Below are positions 16,436 to 26,700 of a stretch of 64,000 nucleotides of DNA, piece after piece. Positions within the stretch are counted from its first letter, which is position 1, and every line of letters starts with the position of its first letter. Under the pieces are notes generated by a model. That model saw only the letters and a list, made by a program, of their open reading frames with translations, ran no database searches and was not told where the DNA came from. Position numbers and translations under genes: made by a program. The stretch comes from Desulfocapsaceae bacterium (GTDB taxonomy: Bacteria > Desulfobacterota > Desulfobulbia > Desulfobulbales > Desulfocapsaceae): contig JARLHL010000100.1 in NCBI GenBank assembly GCA_031292275.1, forward strand, positions 1-64,000, given 5' to 3'.

Positions 16436-17491
16436 CTAGAACAGGCGGCGGAAGGCCGACGCCTTGATGACGGCAATCACCTCTTTCCCCTCTTCCAGGC
16501 CCAGTTCCCGCAGGGATTCCGGCACAATCTGGGCGATGAGCTGATCTGCGCCGCACTGGAGTTCGACCCGGACCCGGTTCCCCGCCGCAATGTGTTTGCC
16601 GACCCGGCAGGGAAGAAGGTTCCTGGCGCTGGTCGCCTCGGGATGACGTTTAAAGAGCAGGATCTCCCGGGCGTCCAGCTCGAAGATGTTTTCATACCCA
16701 TCTCCGCCCTCGGTGAGAATCAGCCGGTGGCCGCCCCATTCATAGGCCCAAAGGTCCCCGCAGGCTTCCGGCTGCCCCAACCGCAGCAGGTTGGCATATC
16801 CCTGCCTGGAGCCCGCCCACGACGAGCGGGCAAGCTCCTCGGCACTGATCTGTCTGTTCACCCGCCCCTCTTCGATAACCAGGACCTGCCGGGTCATCAG
16901 CCGCATCTCCAGAAGCGAATGACTGATAAAGAGAAGCGGGATGTCAAAGCTTGCAAAGAATCGGATCAGATAGGGGATGATCTGAAACTTCATCTCCTCG
17001 TCCAGGCCAGTCAGGGGCTCATCCATCAGGATCAGCCGGGGGCAGGTCAGCACTGTCCTGGCCAGGGCTACCCGCTGCCGTTCGCCGCCGGAAAGCAGGT
17101 TGACGCCGCGATCGAGCAGGTGATGCAGGTTGAGCACATCAATTATGGCGTCGGGCTGCAGATGACGATCCTGCGCCGGTGTACGCTGCCAGCCATAGAG
17201 GAGATTGCGGCGGACACTCATATGAGGAAAGAGATGGGCCCCCTGAAAGACCACCCCGACCCGGCGCTTCTCCGGCGGCAGATTGATCCCCGCGGCGCTG
17301 TCAAAAAGGGTGATGTCCCCCAGGCGGATATGGCCGCGGTCCGGCTTCAGCAGGCCGGCCAGCAGATGCATCAGGGTCGACTTGCCGCTGCCCGAGGCGC
17401 CAAAGATGCCCACCCGCCGGCCCGTCAGACTGAAACGGACATCACAAGAGAAGTCGCCCTGTTTTTTTTGAATGGCCACATCAAGTTGCAT
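16436..17491 (-). CDS. modC: Molybdate ABC transporter ATP-binding protein
   Basis: This 351-residue ATPase drives molybdate (or tungstate) import. Visible are the Walker A GASGSGKST (31-39), Q-loop VVFQGAHLFP, signature LLSGGERQRVALAR, Walker B LILMDEP, the switch His in FISHS, and a C-terminal TOBE/mop domain (about 285-350). It starts 4 bp after the modB stop, so translation is probably coupled. Confidence 0.94.
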   Translation of the reverse strand: MQLDVAIQKKQGDFSCDVRFSLTGRRVGIFGASGSGKSTLMHLLAGLLKPDRGHIRLGDITLFDSAAGINLPPEKRRVGVVFQGAHLFPHMSVRRNLLYGWQRTPAQDRHLQPDAIIDVLNLHHLLDRGVNLLSGGERQRVALARTVLTCPRLILMDEPLTGLDEEMKFQIIPYLIRFFASFDIPLLFISHSLLEMRLMTRQVLVIEEGRVNRQISAEELARSSWAGSRQGYANLLRLGQPEACGDLWAYEWGGHRLILTEGGDGYENIFELDAREILLFKRHPEATSARNLLPCRVGKHIAAGNRVRVELQCGADQLIAQIVPESLRELGLEEGKEVIAVIKASAFRRLF

Positions 17492-17495
17492 GGAT

Positions 17496-18176
17496 TTACC
17501 GTCTCTTCAGGCTGCTGGCCACCGATCCGCTGGCCAGCAGGACCAAGAGGGAAAGCATGATGGAGACCAGACAGAGGGAGAGCGCCATTCGGTCGCCGCC
17601 GGGAGCACTGGTGTATTCATAGATCGCCAGCGGGATGGTCTGGGTGACGCCCGGAATATTGCCGGCAAGGATAATCGTGGCCCCGAATTCTCCCAGACTG
17701 CGGGCAAACATCAGGGTCATCCCGGCCAGCACAGCCCTGGCTGAAAGGGGAAGGGTGATGGTGAAAAAGGCATCCCAGGCCCCTGCCCCCATGGTCCTTG
17801 CAGCCTTGCCGTAGACGGAATCCACGGATTCCATACCCAGGCGGATGGAACGCACCAGAAGCGGAAATCCGACGACGGAAGAGGCAATGATCGCCCCGGT
17901 CAGGGTGAAGATGATCTGGATATGGAAATGGGCCAGCAGCCGGCCGATATAGCCGTGGCGTCCGAAGAGGACCAGCAGCAGGTATCCGACCACCACGGGA
18001 GGGAGGACCAGCGGCAGGTTGACGATGCCCTCCAGAAGGGTCTTGCCGGGGATTCGGGTGTGAGCAAGCAGGTAGGCGACGCCAATTCCCAGGGGAGTCG
18101 ACACCAGGGTTGCGGTGCAGGCCACCTCCAGGGAGAGGAGGATGGCCTGTGTATCCGAGGGCTGCAGAAAGGACAT
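17496..18176 (-). CDS. modB: Molybdate ABC transporter permease
   Basis: This is an inner-membrane permease of about 226 residues from the ATG at 18176, whose N-terminus (MSFLQPSDTQAILLSLEVA) aligns with ModB starts; a GTG at 18212 would overlap modA by 14 bp. Five or six hydrophobic segments are visible. The EAA loop (ESVDSVYGKAARTMGAGAWD) that docks on the ATPase is clear, followed by FFTITLPLSARAVLAG. It forms the ModABC importer with its neighbours. Confidence 0.93.
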   Translation of the reverse strand: MSFLQPSDTQAILLSLEVACTATLVSTPLGIGVAYLLAHTRIPGKTLLEGIVNLPLVLPPVVVGYLLLVLFGRHGYIGRLLAHFHIQIIFTLTGAIIASSVVGFPLLVRSIRLGMESVDSVYGKAARTMGAGAWDAFFTITLPLSARAVLAGMTLMFARSLGEFGATIILAGNIPGVTQTIPLAIYEYTSAPGGDRMALSLCLVSIMLSLLVLLASGSVASSLKRR

Positions 18177-18198
18177 GGATGAGACGGACTCCGGGATC

Positions 18199-18960
18199 CT
18201 ATTTGCCGACACTGAAACCGTATTTTTCGAACACCTGCATGGCCTCGGGACTGATGAGAAAATCGTAGAAGGCTCTAGCCTCGGGATTTTGCGTGCCTTC
18301 GATGGTCAGGGCGACGGGGTAGGTCACACGATCGTAGAGGTCCTGCGGGACCTCGAAGAGAATGACCGCCTGCTCCGCCAGCAGGGCATCCGTCCTGTAG
18401 ACGAAGGCCCCGTCGGTCTCGCCCCGGTCGGCATAGGTCAAGGCCTGCCGGACATCCTTGGCCATAATCAGCTGCCTGGCCTCTTCAAGTTTCCGATATA
18501 TGCCCGCTTTTTCCATGGCCTGGGATGCATACTCGCCTGCAGGCACGCTTTTAGGACTGCCGATGGCGATCTGCCTGAGGTTCAGGATATCGGCCATGGA
18601 GGTGACGGCCGGATTCTTTTTGCCTATGAAGACCAAGGTGTTGCCGACAAGATTTCTCTCCGAGGCCGGATCGATCCTTTTTTGATCATGCAGGAAATCC
18701 ATCCATTTTTTATTGGCGGAGATGAAGATATCCGCAGGCGCCCCTTCGTTGATCTGCTTGGCCATGGCTCCAGACGACCCGATATTGGTCAGAATCTGGG
18801 CATGATCGCCAGCGGCGCCAAACCGGGCGATCAGCTCCTTCAAGGCCTCGGTCATGCTGGCCGGACCGGAGAGCCGTACAGGCTCCGCCGCCTGCAGGGA
18901 TGAAACCGCCAGAAGGACACCTGCAAAAATCAGAGAAATCGTGGTGATAAGCTTTTTCAT
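18199..18960 (-). CDS. modA: Molybdate ABC transporter substrate-binding protein
   Basis: This 253-residue periplasmic protein has a signal peptide ending near SLQAAE (residue 25). Its solute-binding blocks include LSGPASMTEALKELI, IGSSGAMAKQINEGAPADIFISA, GNTLVFIGKK, and DPEARAFYDF-like ENPEARAFYDFL at the C-terminus. It captures molybdate or tungstate for ModBC. An AGAGG site precedes the ATG. It lies 137 bp after modE on the same strand; I see no separate ModE palindrome there, so the operon may be read from the modE promoter. Confidence 0.94.
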   Translation of the reverse strand: MKKLITTISLIFAGVLLAVSSLQAAEPVRLSGPASMTEALKELIARFGAAGDHAQILTNIGSSGAMAKQINEGAPADIFISANKKWMDFLHDQKRIDPASERNLVGNTLVFIGKKNPAVTSMADILNLRQIAIGSPKSVPAGEYASQAMEKAGIYRKLEEARQLIMAKDVRQALTYADRGETDGAFVYRTDALLAEQAVILFEVPQDLYDRVTYPVALTIEGTQNPEARAFYDFLISPEAMQVFEKYGFSVGK

Positions 18961-19097
18961 ATTGTGCCTCTTCGTGTTTTACGTTGCGGGCTCCTTTGGG
19001 CAAGGCATCCAAGGCCCGGAGAAAATCCCACCGCAGACCTCCCTCCCTTGCCGCAGGAACCGGAAACTTTCCTGCCATGACCCGGATCAATATCCAC

Positions 19098-19907
19098 TCA
19101 GGCAATGGCCAAAAGGACGTCGGAGGCCTTGATAATTGCCGCGATCTTCATCCCCTCAACCAGGCCCAGCCGCTTTACGCTCTGGGAGGTCAGAATCGAG
19201 GTGACGGTATTGCCGGCATCCAGGTCAATGATCACCTCATCGTTGACGACGCCGGGAATGATGCGATTGACCTGACCCTCGAGAATATTCCGGGCGGAGA
19301 TCTTCTGCCGGTCCACCTCAAGCGCCAGCATCACCGATGGGGCCTTTACAATAGCCAGCACCTCCGTGCCGGACTGCAGGCCCAACCGCTGCACCGAGTT
19401 TTCGGTGATCACCGACACGATCGTATCCCTCCCTTTCAGGGCCACGGTGACCACCGAGTTCACCGCCCCTCTTTCGATCTTGGCTACATTGCCAAGCCAG
19501 ACATTCCGGGCACTGATCTTCATTTCGATTCTCCTTAAAGTCTTGAGGGTATTGAAGGCCTCTTCCGGGGAAAAATAAAAATAATTCAAAAAGCTGGTGA
19601 ATTCGCGCTGCAGGAGATTGGCCCGCTTGAGAAAATCGTGTCCCGCTTCAGTGAGTACCGTCCCGCCGCCGCCGCTGCCGCCCACCTGGCGGCTGATCAG
19701 GGGATGCGGCGAGAGGTTGTTCAAGGTCTCAATGCGTTCCCAGGCGGCCTTATAACTCATGCCGACGGTCTTGGCGGCCCGATTGATCGAACCGCTGGCG
19801 TGAATCTCTTCCAGGAGAAGAACCAGGGCGTTCTTCTCATCCCGGGCACCGATCATATGCCGGAGAAACAGCGAATCCGTGGAGGGTATTTGGTGTTTTT
19901 TGGTCAT
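19098..19907 (-). CDS. modE: ModE-type molybdate-responsive regulator
   Basis: This 269-residue regulator binds molybdate and represses mod transport genes. The N-terminal winged helix (about 25-110) has SINRAAKTVGMSYKAAWERI and SGGGGTVLTEAG. Two mop/TOBE domains follow: KISARNVWLGNV to VMLALE, and KISARNILEGQV to VLLAIA. I use the ATG at 19907; the longer frame begins with TTG. A near-ideal ModE operator lies 18 bp upstream, implying autoregulation. Confidence 0.94.
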   Translation of the reverse strand: MTKKHQIPSTDSLFLRHMIGARDEKNALVLLLEEIHASGSINRAAKTVGMSYKAAWERIETLNNLSPHPLISRQVGGSGGGGTVLTEAGHDFLKRANLLQREFTSFLNYFYFSPEEAFNTLKTLRRIEMKISARNVWLGNVAKIERGAVNSVVTVALKGRDTIVSVITENSVQRLGLQSGTEVLAIVKAPSVMLALEVDRQKISARNILEGQVNRIIPGVVNDEVIIDLDAGNTVTSILTSQSVKRLGLVEGMKIAAIIKASDVLLAIA

Positions 19908-19924
19908 AGTCAATTCCGCAGCGT

Positions 19925-19951
19925 TTCGTTATTCTGTATCAGAATAACGAA
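19925..19951. promoter_or_regulatory. ModE operator
   Basis: A perfect 12-bp inverted repeat, TTCGTTATTCTG and CAGAATAACGAA, surrounds TAT. It matches the CGTTAT...ATAACG layout of known ModE boxes and sits just upstream of modE, where bound ModE would block the modE-modABC transcript. Confidence 0.8.
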
Positions 19952-20140
19952 TTACATAATAGCCTTCCAAAAGTAAAGCGGAATTTTAGTCAGCGGGTGT
20001 GGAAATCCAGCCTTCAGTCCGATGTATTGCCGTGCCTTGCACAGCCCTCTTTTCGAATCATCTCCACCAAAGAGGATCCCGGCACAGCCTGAAGCACTGT
20101 ACCGAGACCCTCTTTTCTGCCGTCGCCTGTCTGCCTCCTC

Positions 20141-22831
20141 CTACACCTTTTCCACCCGGACGGCGCAGGATTTATACTCCGGGGTCCCGGTGATCGGGTC
20201 CCGGTGTTCCGAGGTCAGCACATTGGTCAACGCGTTCTCATGATGGAAGGTCATAAAGACGCTTCCGCTCTGGGAGCGGTCGGTGACCTTGGCCCGGACC
20301 TGCAGCTCACCCCGGCGCGACGAGACCTTTACCCAGTCCATATGGGCAATCCCCAGCGCCCCGGCATCCTCCGGGCTGATCTCGATCAGCTCCTCCGGGA
20401 CCACCTCTGCAATTCCCGCGCACCTCCGGGTCATGGAGCCATTATTATAATGCTCACGGATCCGCCCTGTTATCAGCACCAGCGGGTAGGTCTCATCGGC
20501 CACCTCGGCCGAGCCCTGGTGATCAAGGGGCATGAACTGGGCCAGACCGCCGGGCCGGGAGAACAGGTCGGTATAGAGCGTGGTCGTGCCCGGATGATCC
20601 TTGGTCGGACAGGGCCACTGGATGCCCTTCTTCTCAATACGATCATAGCTGATACCGCCGTAGATCGGGACCAGGCTGGCAATCTCATCCATGATCTCCG
20701 AGGGATGAGAGTAGGTCATCGGATAGCCCATCAAGGTCGAGATCCGGCTGATCACCTCCCATTCGGCCATACCGGCGATGGGTTCGATGGCCTTACGGAT
20801 ACGCTGGACCCGGCGCTCGCCGTTGGTGAAAGTCCCGTCCTTTTCGGCAAAGCTGGCACCGGGCAGGATCACATGGGCGTACTTGGTCGTCTCGGTCGGA
20901 AAGATGTCCTGAACCACCAGGAAGTCCACACTCTCCAGGGCCTTACGCACATGATGGAGGTCGGGATCGGTCTGGGCCGGATCCTCGCCCAAAATAAAGA
21001 TCCCCTTGAAATTCCCCCGGGTGCATTCATCAAGCATCTCCACCGACTTCAGCCCCGGTTTATCCTTGATGGTCACGCCCCAGGCCTTCTGGAATTTCTC
21101 CCGGCATTTGGGGTCGGTAACGGACTGGTATCCGGGCAGGGTCGCAGGCAGCGGCCCAAGATCGGAGGCTCCCTGGACGTTGTTCTGGCCGCGCAGGGCC
21201 ATGATGCCTGTGGCGGGCCTGCCGATATGACCGCAGACCAGGGCCAGGTTGGCGATGGCCATCGCGTTTTCGGTACCGGTCTGGTGTTCGGTGACCCCCA
21301 GCCCGTAGACGATCATGGATTTGTCGGCCCGGGCATAGAGCCTGGCCGCTTCGATGATCTTATCGCGGCCCACGCCGGTCAGCTCTTCCACCCGGTCGAA
21401 ATCGTACTCCCGGACCTTGGCCTGCAATTTCTCGAGGCCTTCGGTCCGCTTGCTGATAAATTCGGCATTCTCCCAGCCATTTTCCAGGATAACCCGGATA
21501 ATCCCGTTCAAGAGGGCGATATTGCTGCCTGGTTTCAGGTTCAGCCAGACATCGGCCCGCCGGGCCATCCAGGTTTTTCTGGGGTCGGCGACGACGAGTT
21601 TGGCCCCGTTGGCCAGGGCCTTCTTCAGATGAAGCGAGACAATGGGATGCCCCTCCGTCGGGTTGGACCCGAAGAGGAAGAGGGTATCCATATCGGGCAT
21701 CTGATCAAGCGAGTTCGTTGCAGCGCCAGCACCGAGACTTGTGGCCAGACCGGCCACCGTCGGAGCGTGTCAGACCCGGGCGCAGTTGTCCACATTATTG
21801 GAGCCCACCGCGCAGCGCACCCATTTAGACAACAGGTAGTTTTCTTCATTAGAGCAGCGGGACGAGGAAAAACCGCCCACCTTGTCTGCCCCGTGTTCCT
21901 CGATCAGGGCTCTGAATCTGCTGGCCACCAGGCCCAGCGCCTCATCCCAGCTGGCCTCCCGGAAACCTTCGCCTTCCCGAATGAGCGGGGTTTTCAGACG
22001 TTCGGCACTCTGGATAAAGTCGTAGCCGTACCGGCCCTTGATGCAGAGATTCCCTTTATTCACCGGGGCCGTAAGGTCCGATGTAACCCGGATGACCTTG
22101 TCGTTTTTGACGTTGAGATAAAAATTGCAGCCGGTACCGCAGTAGGAACAGGTGGTCTTGACCTTGCGGACATCGCCCGACCGCCCCTTGCCCCGGCCCT
22201 TTTTGTCGGTCAGCGCCCCGGTGGGACAGGTGGAGACGCACTGGCCGCAGAATTCACAGTTCTCAAGACTGCGGGGCTTACTGAAGGCCGTCTCGGGGAT
22301 GGCGTTGAAGCCGCGGTTGGCCAGATCGATGGTGCCGGCCATGACCACCTCATTGCAGATCCGGGTACAACGGCCGCAGACGATGCACTTGTTGGGCTCG
22401 AAGGTGATAAAAGGGTTGTCTTCCCGGATCGGCAGCTGCCACTGCTCGCCCTGGAAGCGGTCCAGACTGGCGCCGTAGAGATAGGCCATCTCCTGAAGGC
22501 TGCAGTCTCCCGAGGCCTCGCAGCACATGCAGTCGTTGGGGTGATTGGAGAGCAGGAGCTCCAATACCGTCTTCCTGAGACGGGTCAAACGGGGAGACTC
22601 GGTGGTGATCTCCATTCCGGCCTCGCCCGGCGTGGTGCAGGAGGCCAGGGGGACGGGCCTGCCTTTGACTTCCACCAGACAGAGCCGACAGCCCCCGTGG
22701 GGTTTCAATCGTTCGTCGTAGCAGAGGGTCGGGATAGAGATCCCCGCATCCTTGCAGACCTCAAGAATGGTCTTCCCCTTTGGGAAGTGTACGTCCATTC
22801 CGTTGATTTTCATCTTGATCAGTTCGTTCAT
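20141..22831 (-). CDS. fdhA: Formate dehydrogenase alpha subunit, selenocysteine-containing (one gene through in-frame UGA)
   Basis: This 896-residue selenoprotein oxidises formate (or reduces CO2) at a molybdenum/tungsten bis-pterin centre. The reading frame is closed by TGA at 21770-21772, but the same frame runs on without a break to 20141, and the residues around it, NCARV-U-HAPTVAGL, are those of the Sec active site (Sec354). The start at 22831 has GGAGA ahead of it. In order: NuoG-like [2Fe-2S] domain (Cys37, 48, 51, 65), the Cys-rich segment CMCCEASGDC, two [4Fe-4S] ferredoxin motifs, the CSYCGTGC cluster, the pterin domains, and a C-terminal molydopterin-binding domain (LITGRIREHYNNG). 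It looks soluble, without a twin-arginine signal. No electron-transfer partner subunit adjoins; modE and the mod transporter follow. Confidence 0.95.
21741..21757 (-). promoter_or_regulatory. Bacterial SECIS hairpin in fdhA
   Basis: Twelve nucleotides after the UGA, GTGGCC (21757-21752) and GGCCAC (21746-21741) form a perfect 6-bp stem around the loop GGTCT. The E. coli fdhF SECIS has the same GGUCU apical loop. This recruits SelB with Sec-tRNA. It lies within the coding frame. Confidence 0.85.
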
Positions 22832-22969
22832 TGCTGTAATCTCCAGTTCCAAAAAGGGCCCCGAGGGGGAGGAAGAAGCGCAATAAGGGCAATGCCGATC
22901 ATTTTTCCACAAACCGGACAATCACCCGAGGACTCGATGAAGCAGCGCGGTTTACATGGCGACAATAGG

Positions 22970-22997
22970 GTTATAGGAGATTTTTTCAAAGAGTCAA
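22970..22997 (-). promoter_or_regulatory. Probable fdhA promoter
   Basis: On the minus strand TTGACT (22997-22992) and TATAAC (22975-22970) are 16 bp apart, about 140 bp ahead of the fdhA start. The rest of the 378-bp divergent region to the thioesterase gene shows no further feature; I find no ModE palindrome. Confidence 0.5.
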
Positions 22998-23209
22998 TCA
23001 AATTGCGTTAATGCCGCATCTCCATACTGTTTCGTACAAATAATAACTTCAGATAACAGCCCTGGAAGTGAGACGTTATGAGAAGGACCGGCCAGGAGAC
23101 AGGAAATACATTGGACAGCCCCATTCCGAATGGATATAAATGACGGAATGAATCAGGAAAATGGAAGCAGAAACCATCACTGTCAGGAAAAATATTCAAG
23201 GATGTCAGG

Positions 23210-23740
23210 ATGAAAGTCAAAGTAACCGGCAAGCAGCCCAACGCCCGGATGTGTTTTGTCTGCGGGTTCCAAAATACATTCGGACTCAAAAGCCGTTTCT
23301 TCGAACTGGAAAACGGGGAGACCATGGCCCTTTTTCAACCGGCAGAAGAGCACCAGGGGTATCCGGGCCGGTTGCACGGGGGACTGGCTGCAACCATCCT
23401 GGACGAGACCATCGGCAGGGCAATCATGCCTCTCTATCAGGACAATATCTGGGGAGTGACGGTGGAATTCACCATGAGCCTCAGAAAACCCGTCCCCCTT
23501 GACCGCGAGGTCCGGGTCATCGGCAGGATCACCAAGGACGGCAAGCGCTTTTTTGAGGGAAGCGGTGAAATCGTCCTCGAAGACGGAAGCGTGGCCGTCT
23601 CAGGAAAGGGTCGGTATCTGAAGATGCCCATTGACAAGATTGCCGATCTGGACGTTGAGGGCGGCGAATGGGTGGCGGTGGCAGAGGCGGGAGATCCGGA
23701 GTTTATCGATTTACCTCTGAAGGCATATCCGCAGGAGTGA
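23210..23740 (+). CDS. PaaI-family hotdog thioesterase with N-terminal CxxC
   Basis: This 176-residue hotdog-fold protein probably hydrolyses acyl-CoA thioesters. The core has GRLHGGLAATILDETIGRA, where the His-Gly-Gly and the helix Asp/Glu mark the active site, and the strand VTVEFTMSLRKPVPL. The N-terminus carries CFVCG, a feature of a subset of this family that may bind metal. Its last 38 bp overlap the end of the convergent giant kinase gene. Confidence 0.88.
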   Translation: MKVKVTGKQPNARMCFVCGFQNTFGLKSRFFELENGETMALFQPAEEHQGYPGRLHGGLAATILDETIGRAIMPLYQDNIWGVTVEFTMSLRKPVPLDREVRVIGRITKDGKRFFEGSGEIVLEDGSVAVSGKGRYLKMPIDKIADLDVEGGEWVAVAEAGDPEFIDLPLKAYPQE

Positions 23741-26700
23741 CGGGCAGGCTGATGGTGAAGGTGGAGCCCTGCCCCGGTTTTGAGGAACAGGTAATGGTGC
23801 CGCCGTGGCCGGCAATAATACCGTAGGAGACAGGCAGCCCCAGTCCGGTCCCCTCCGCCGTCGGCTTGGTGGAGAAAAAGGGCTCGAAGATATGCTCCAG
23901 GTCTTCAGACCGTATCCCCTCCCCGGTATCCTTGACGGCAATGAAGACCGACTCTCCGTTTCCCGAGGTTGAAACGGTGATGCAGCCGCCCTCTGCAGGC
24001 ATCGCATCCACGGCATTGATGGTGAGGTTCACCAGGACCTGGGTGATCTGATCCTCCACCGCCACAATCTCCGGGAGGCTCAGGTCATAGGCCTTGACGA
24101 TGGCAATTTTTCTGTATTTCAGATTTTTTTTCTGAAAGAGCAGCACATTGTCGATGGTGCGGTGAATATTGAAGCGCGTATGCTTTCCCGAGGACGGCCG
24201 GTTGAGCTGCTGCAGGTCGTTGATCAGGAGTTTCATTCTGTCACACTCCTCAAGTCCGATAGCAAGCAGATCACGATCCTCCCGGCTGAGGGCGGGGCGT
24301 CTTTGGATATCCTCGATCAGATACCGCACCCCGATCAGAGGGTTGCCGAATTCGTGGGCGATGGAGGCGGATAAGCGCCCCAGGGCGGACAGCTTTTCGG
24401 CGTGCAGGAGCTGCAGTTGGGCCTCCTGCCGCTTGTCTCTCTCCTCATGCAGCCGCTCGACAGTCCTGGAAAGCCTCTCATAGAGGTTGGAATTCCGCAG
24501 CGACAGCGCCGCAAGAGAGCACAGAAGCCGGATCAATTCCTGACAGGCCGGCGGAAAGGCAGAGGCTGTCAGGTTATTTTCCATATAGACGATACACAGG
24601 ATGTCATCCTGATGGACGATGGGGGTACAGAGGATGGATTTCGGCTTGGCGCGAAACAGATAGGCATCCCCGGCAAAAGGCCCTGCCTCACCCGGATCAT
24701 CCAGGACCACGGTCGTCCCGGTCCGGGCAACGGCCTCGATAACGCTCAGCGGGGTATCCCGGGGTGAGGCCAGCATATGGGATTTCACAACCTGCCTGCC
24801 GCTCATCGTTCCCTTTGCCCTGACGCACCAGCCCTCCTTTTCCCGAAGGAAGAGCAGACCCTGCTGGGCACCGGCACTTTCGACCATGATGCCGGTCATC
24901 TTAAGAAGCAGGTCTTCCAACATGATTTCGTCCATGAGTCTTCTGGAGGCATCGACAACGACCTTCGCGTCGATCATCAGGACGGGCTCGGCAGCAGGCT
25001 GGGCTGCGCCTGCGTCGGAAACCCCGGAGGCCATCGCATCCAACTGCCCGACCTTGGCCCAGGCCCCCCATCGCTCATAGCGGCAGCGGGCCTCCCGGAT
25101 ATACACCCGGGCAAGATGTTCCCGCCCCCTGCCGTCATGGTAGCGCGAGGCAAGCTCGTAGGCAAGGCCCTCCTCCTGGAGGAAACCGCTCTCCCGGGCC
25201 TGTCTGATGGCGCGATCAAAGCACTCCAGGGCCTCGCGGCCGAGGATGCGTTCCCTTTCAGCCTCCACCAGCCAGTATTTGTGCAGATAATTCATCGGGG
25301 CATAGTCGGCCCATTTCCGCATCTTCCGCTGCGAGGCGGAAACCCTTTTCCATATGGCCTTTTTCCCGGCAGCCGAGGCCTTGTCATAGAGGGCCAGGTC
25401 TATCAGAGAGCTGTAAAAATTAAACAGCGGGATAAGGATAGAGGCCTCAATGGGCGAGAGGTACTCTCTGGCGGCAGCCAGGCTTTCCCGGGCCTGTTCC
25501 AGATCGAGGAAGAGATAGGCATGGGCCATCTTCAGAAGATGGGCAAGAAAGAGGGTCCCTTTATCGCCGGCCTCGGCATGCAGGGGAAGCATGGAGGACT
25601 CGTCATAGAATGTGCCGATAAAGCGGGCCGGACGTTCATTCCTGCCCAGGAGATTTTCGACTGCCTGTTGGTAGAGTCTGTGACGATCCAGAGGAATTTT
25701 CCGCCCCAGCCGCTGGATGGCTTCTCCGTTCTTCTCCAGCTCTTCCCGGGTCTCGGGGAGGGGGCCGCCGATCCAATACCGGTGTGAAGAGCAGGCGAGG
25801 AGTGCATCGGCTGCGAATTCGACATCGCCCTCTTCCAAGCCATACCGGTATGCAGTACGCAGGGCGGGGAGGGTAACGCTGATATGTTCCTGCCAGGGAA
25901 TGATCAGCCTGTTGACATTGTACAGGGTCTCCGGAGATACCCTCCCCTCCCGCTGTTTCTGCAGATCCAGGGCCAGCATGCCGAAGGCATGGCCACGCCT
26001 GACATTTCCCCCCGGCATTCCGCATTGAAAAACTCCGTACGGCGCATATCCGAGTCCCGCCGACTGCAGGGCGTTGCCATGCCGGAGAGAAAGGACAATG
26101 GCCTGGCGGACGATGAGCGGAAAGAGCTCGGGGGCCAGAATGCGGGCGATCAGTCCCACATCCGAGAGCAGTTCCATGATTATCTTTCGGGTCGGATCCG
26201 TCATCGCCGGCAAATGAAGCAGGTCATCGATCCGGGCATTGGCGAGGAGGAGGTGCATCTTCCGTCTTGCTAGATGGATATGGATTTTTCCGGGCCGGGC
26301 CGGAAAGCTCACCCCCAGAGAGGCAAGGACTGTCAACCCGGTCCGCAACGCCTCCGCCGGCTGATTCCGCTCCTTCAGGTAGCGCAGCATCTGCTGACAG
26401 GCCCTGGCTTTGTCCAATGCGGTTGCTCCATTGTTCCAGACACTGTTGACCAGCAAATCCGTCCCTTCCGGGCTGCGGCAGCCTGCTCTTATGGTCTCCA
26501 GATGGAGGGCAAGGGCCAGATCGTAGTGGTTTTTCCAGCTGCCTGCCGGCAGCAGCCCGAGCCCGGTCTCAAAAAAGACGGCTGCCTGATGAAAGGCCGC
26601 CAGGGCGAGGGCCTGACGGCCTGCCATCAGGTTTTTCCGGGCCAGATCCACCTTTGCTTTAGGATCGGCTGTGTCGACCATGCCGGCATTGAGGTGATGG

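Noticed and set aside
16262-17560. 432-codon frame antisense to modC
   Set aside because: Shadow of modC; composition is low-information.
20141-21757. Treating the downstream part of fdhA as a separate gene with a GTG start
   Set aside because: The frame is continuous with the upstream part through the UGA, and the residues on both sides are the FDH active site.
20204-23011. 935-codon open frame antisense to fdhA
   Set aside because: It mirrors the codon structure of fdhA in a GC-rich gene, has a Gly/His/Pro/Asp-rich peptide with no family features, and runs straight across the Sec codon. It is a shadow.
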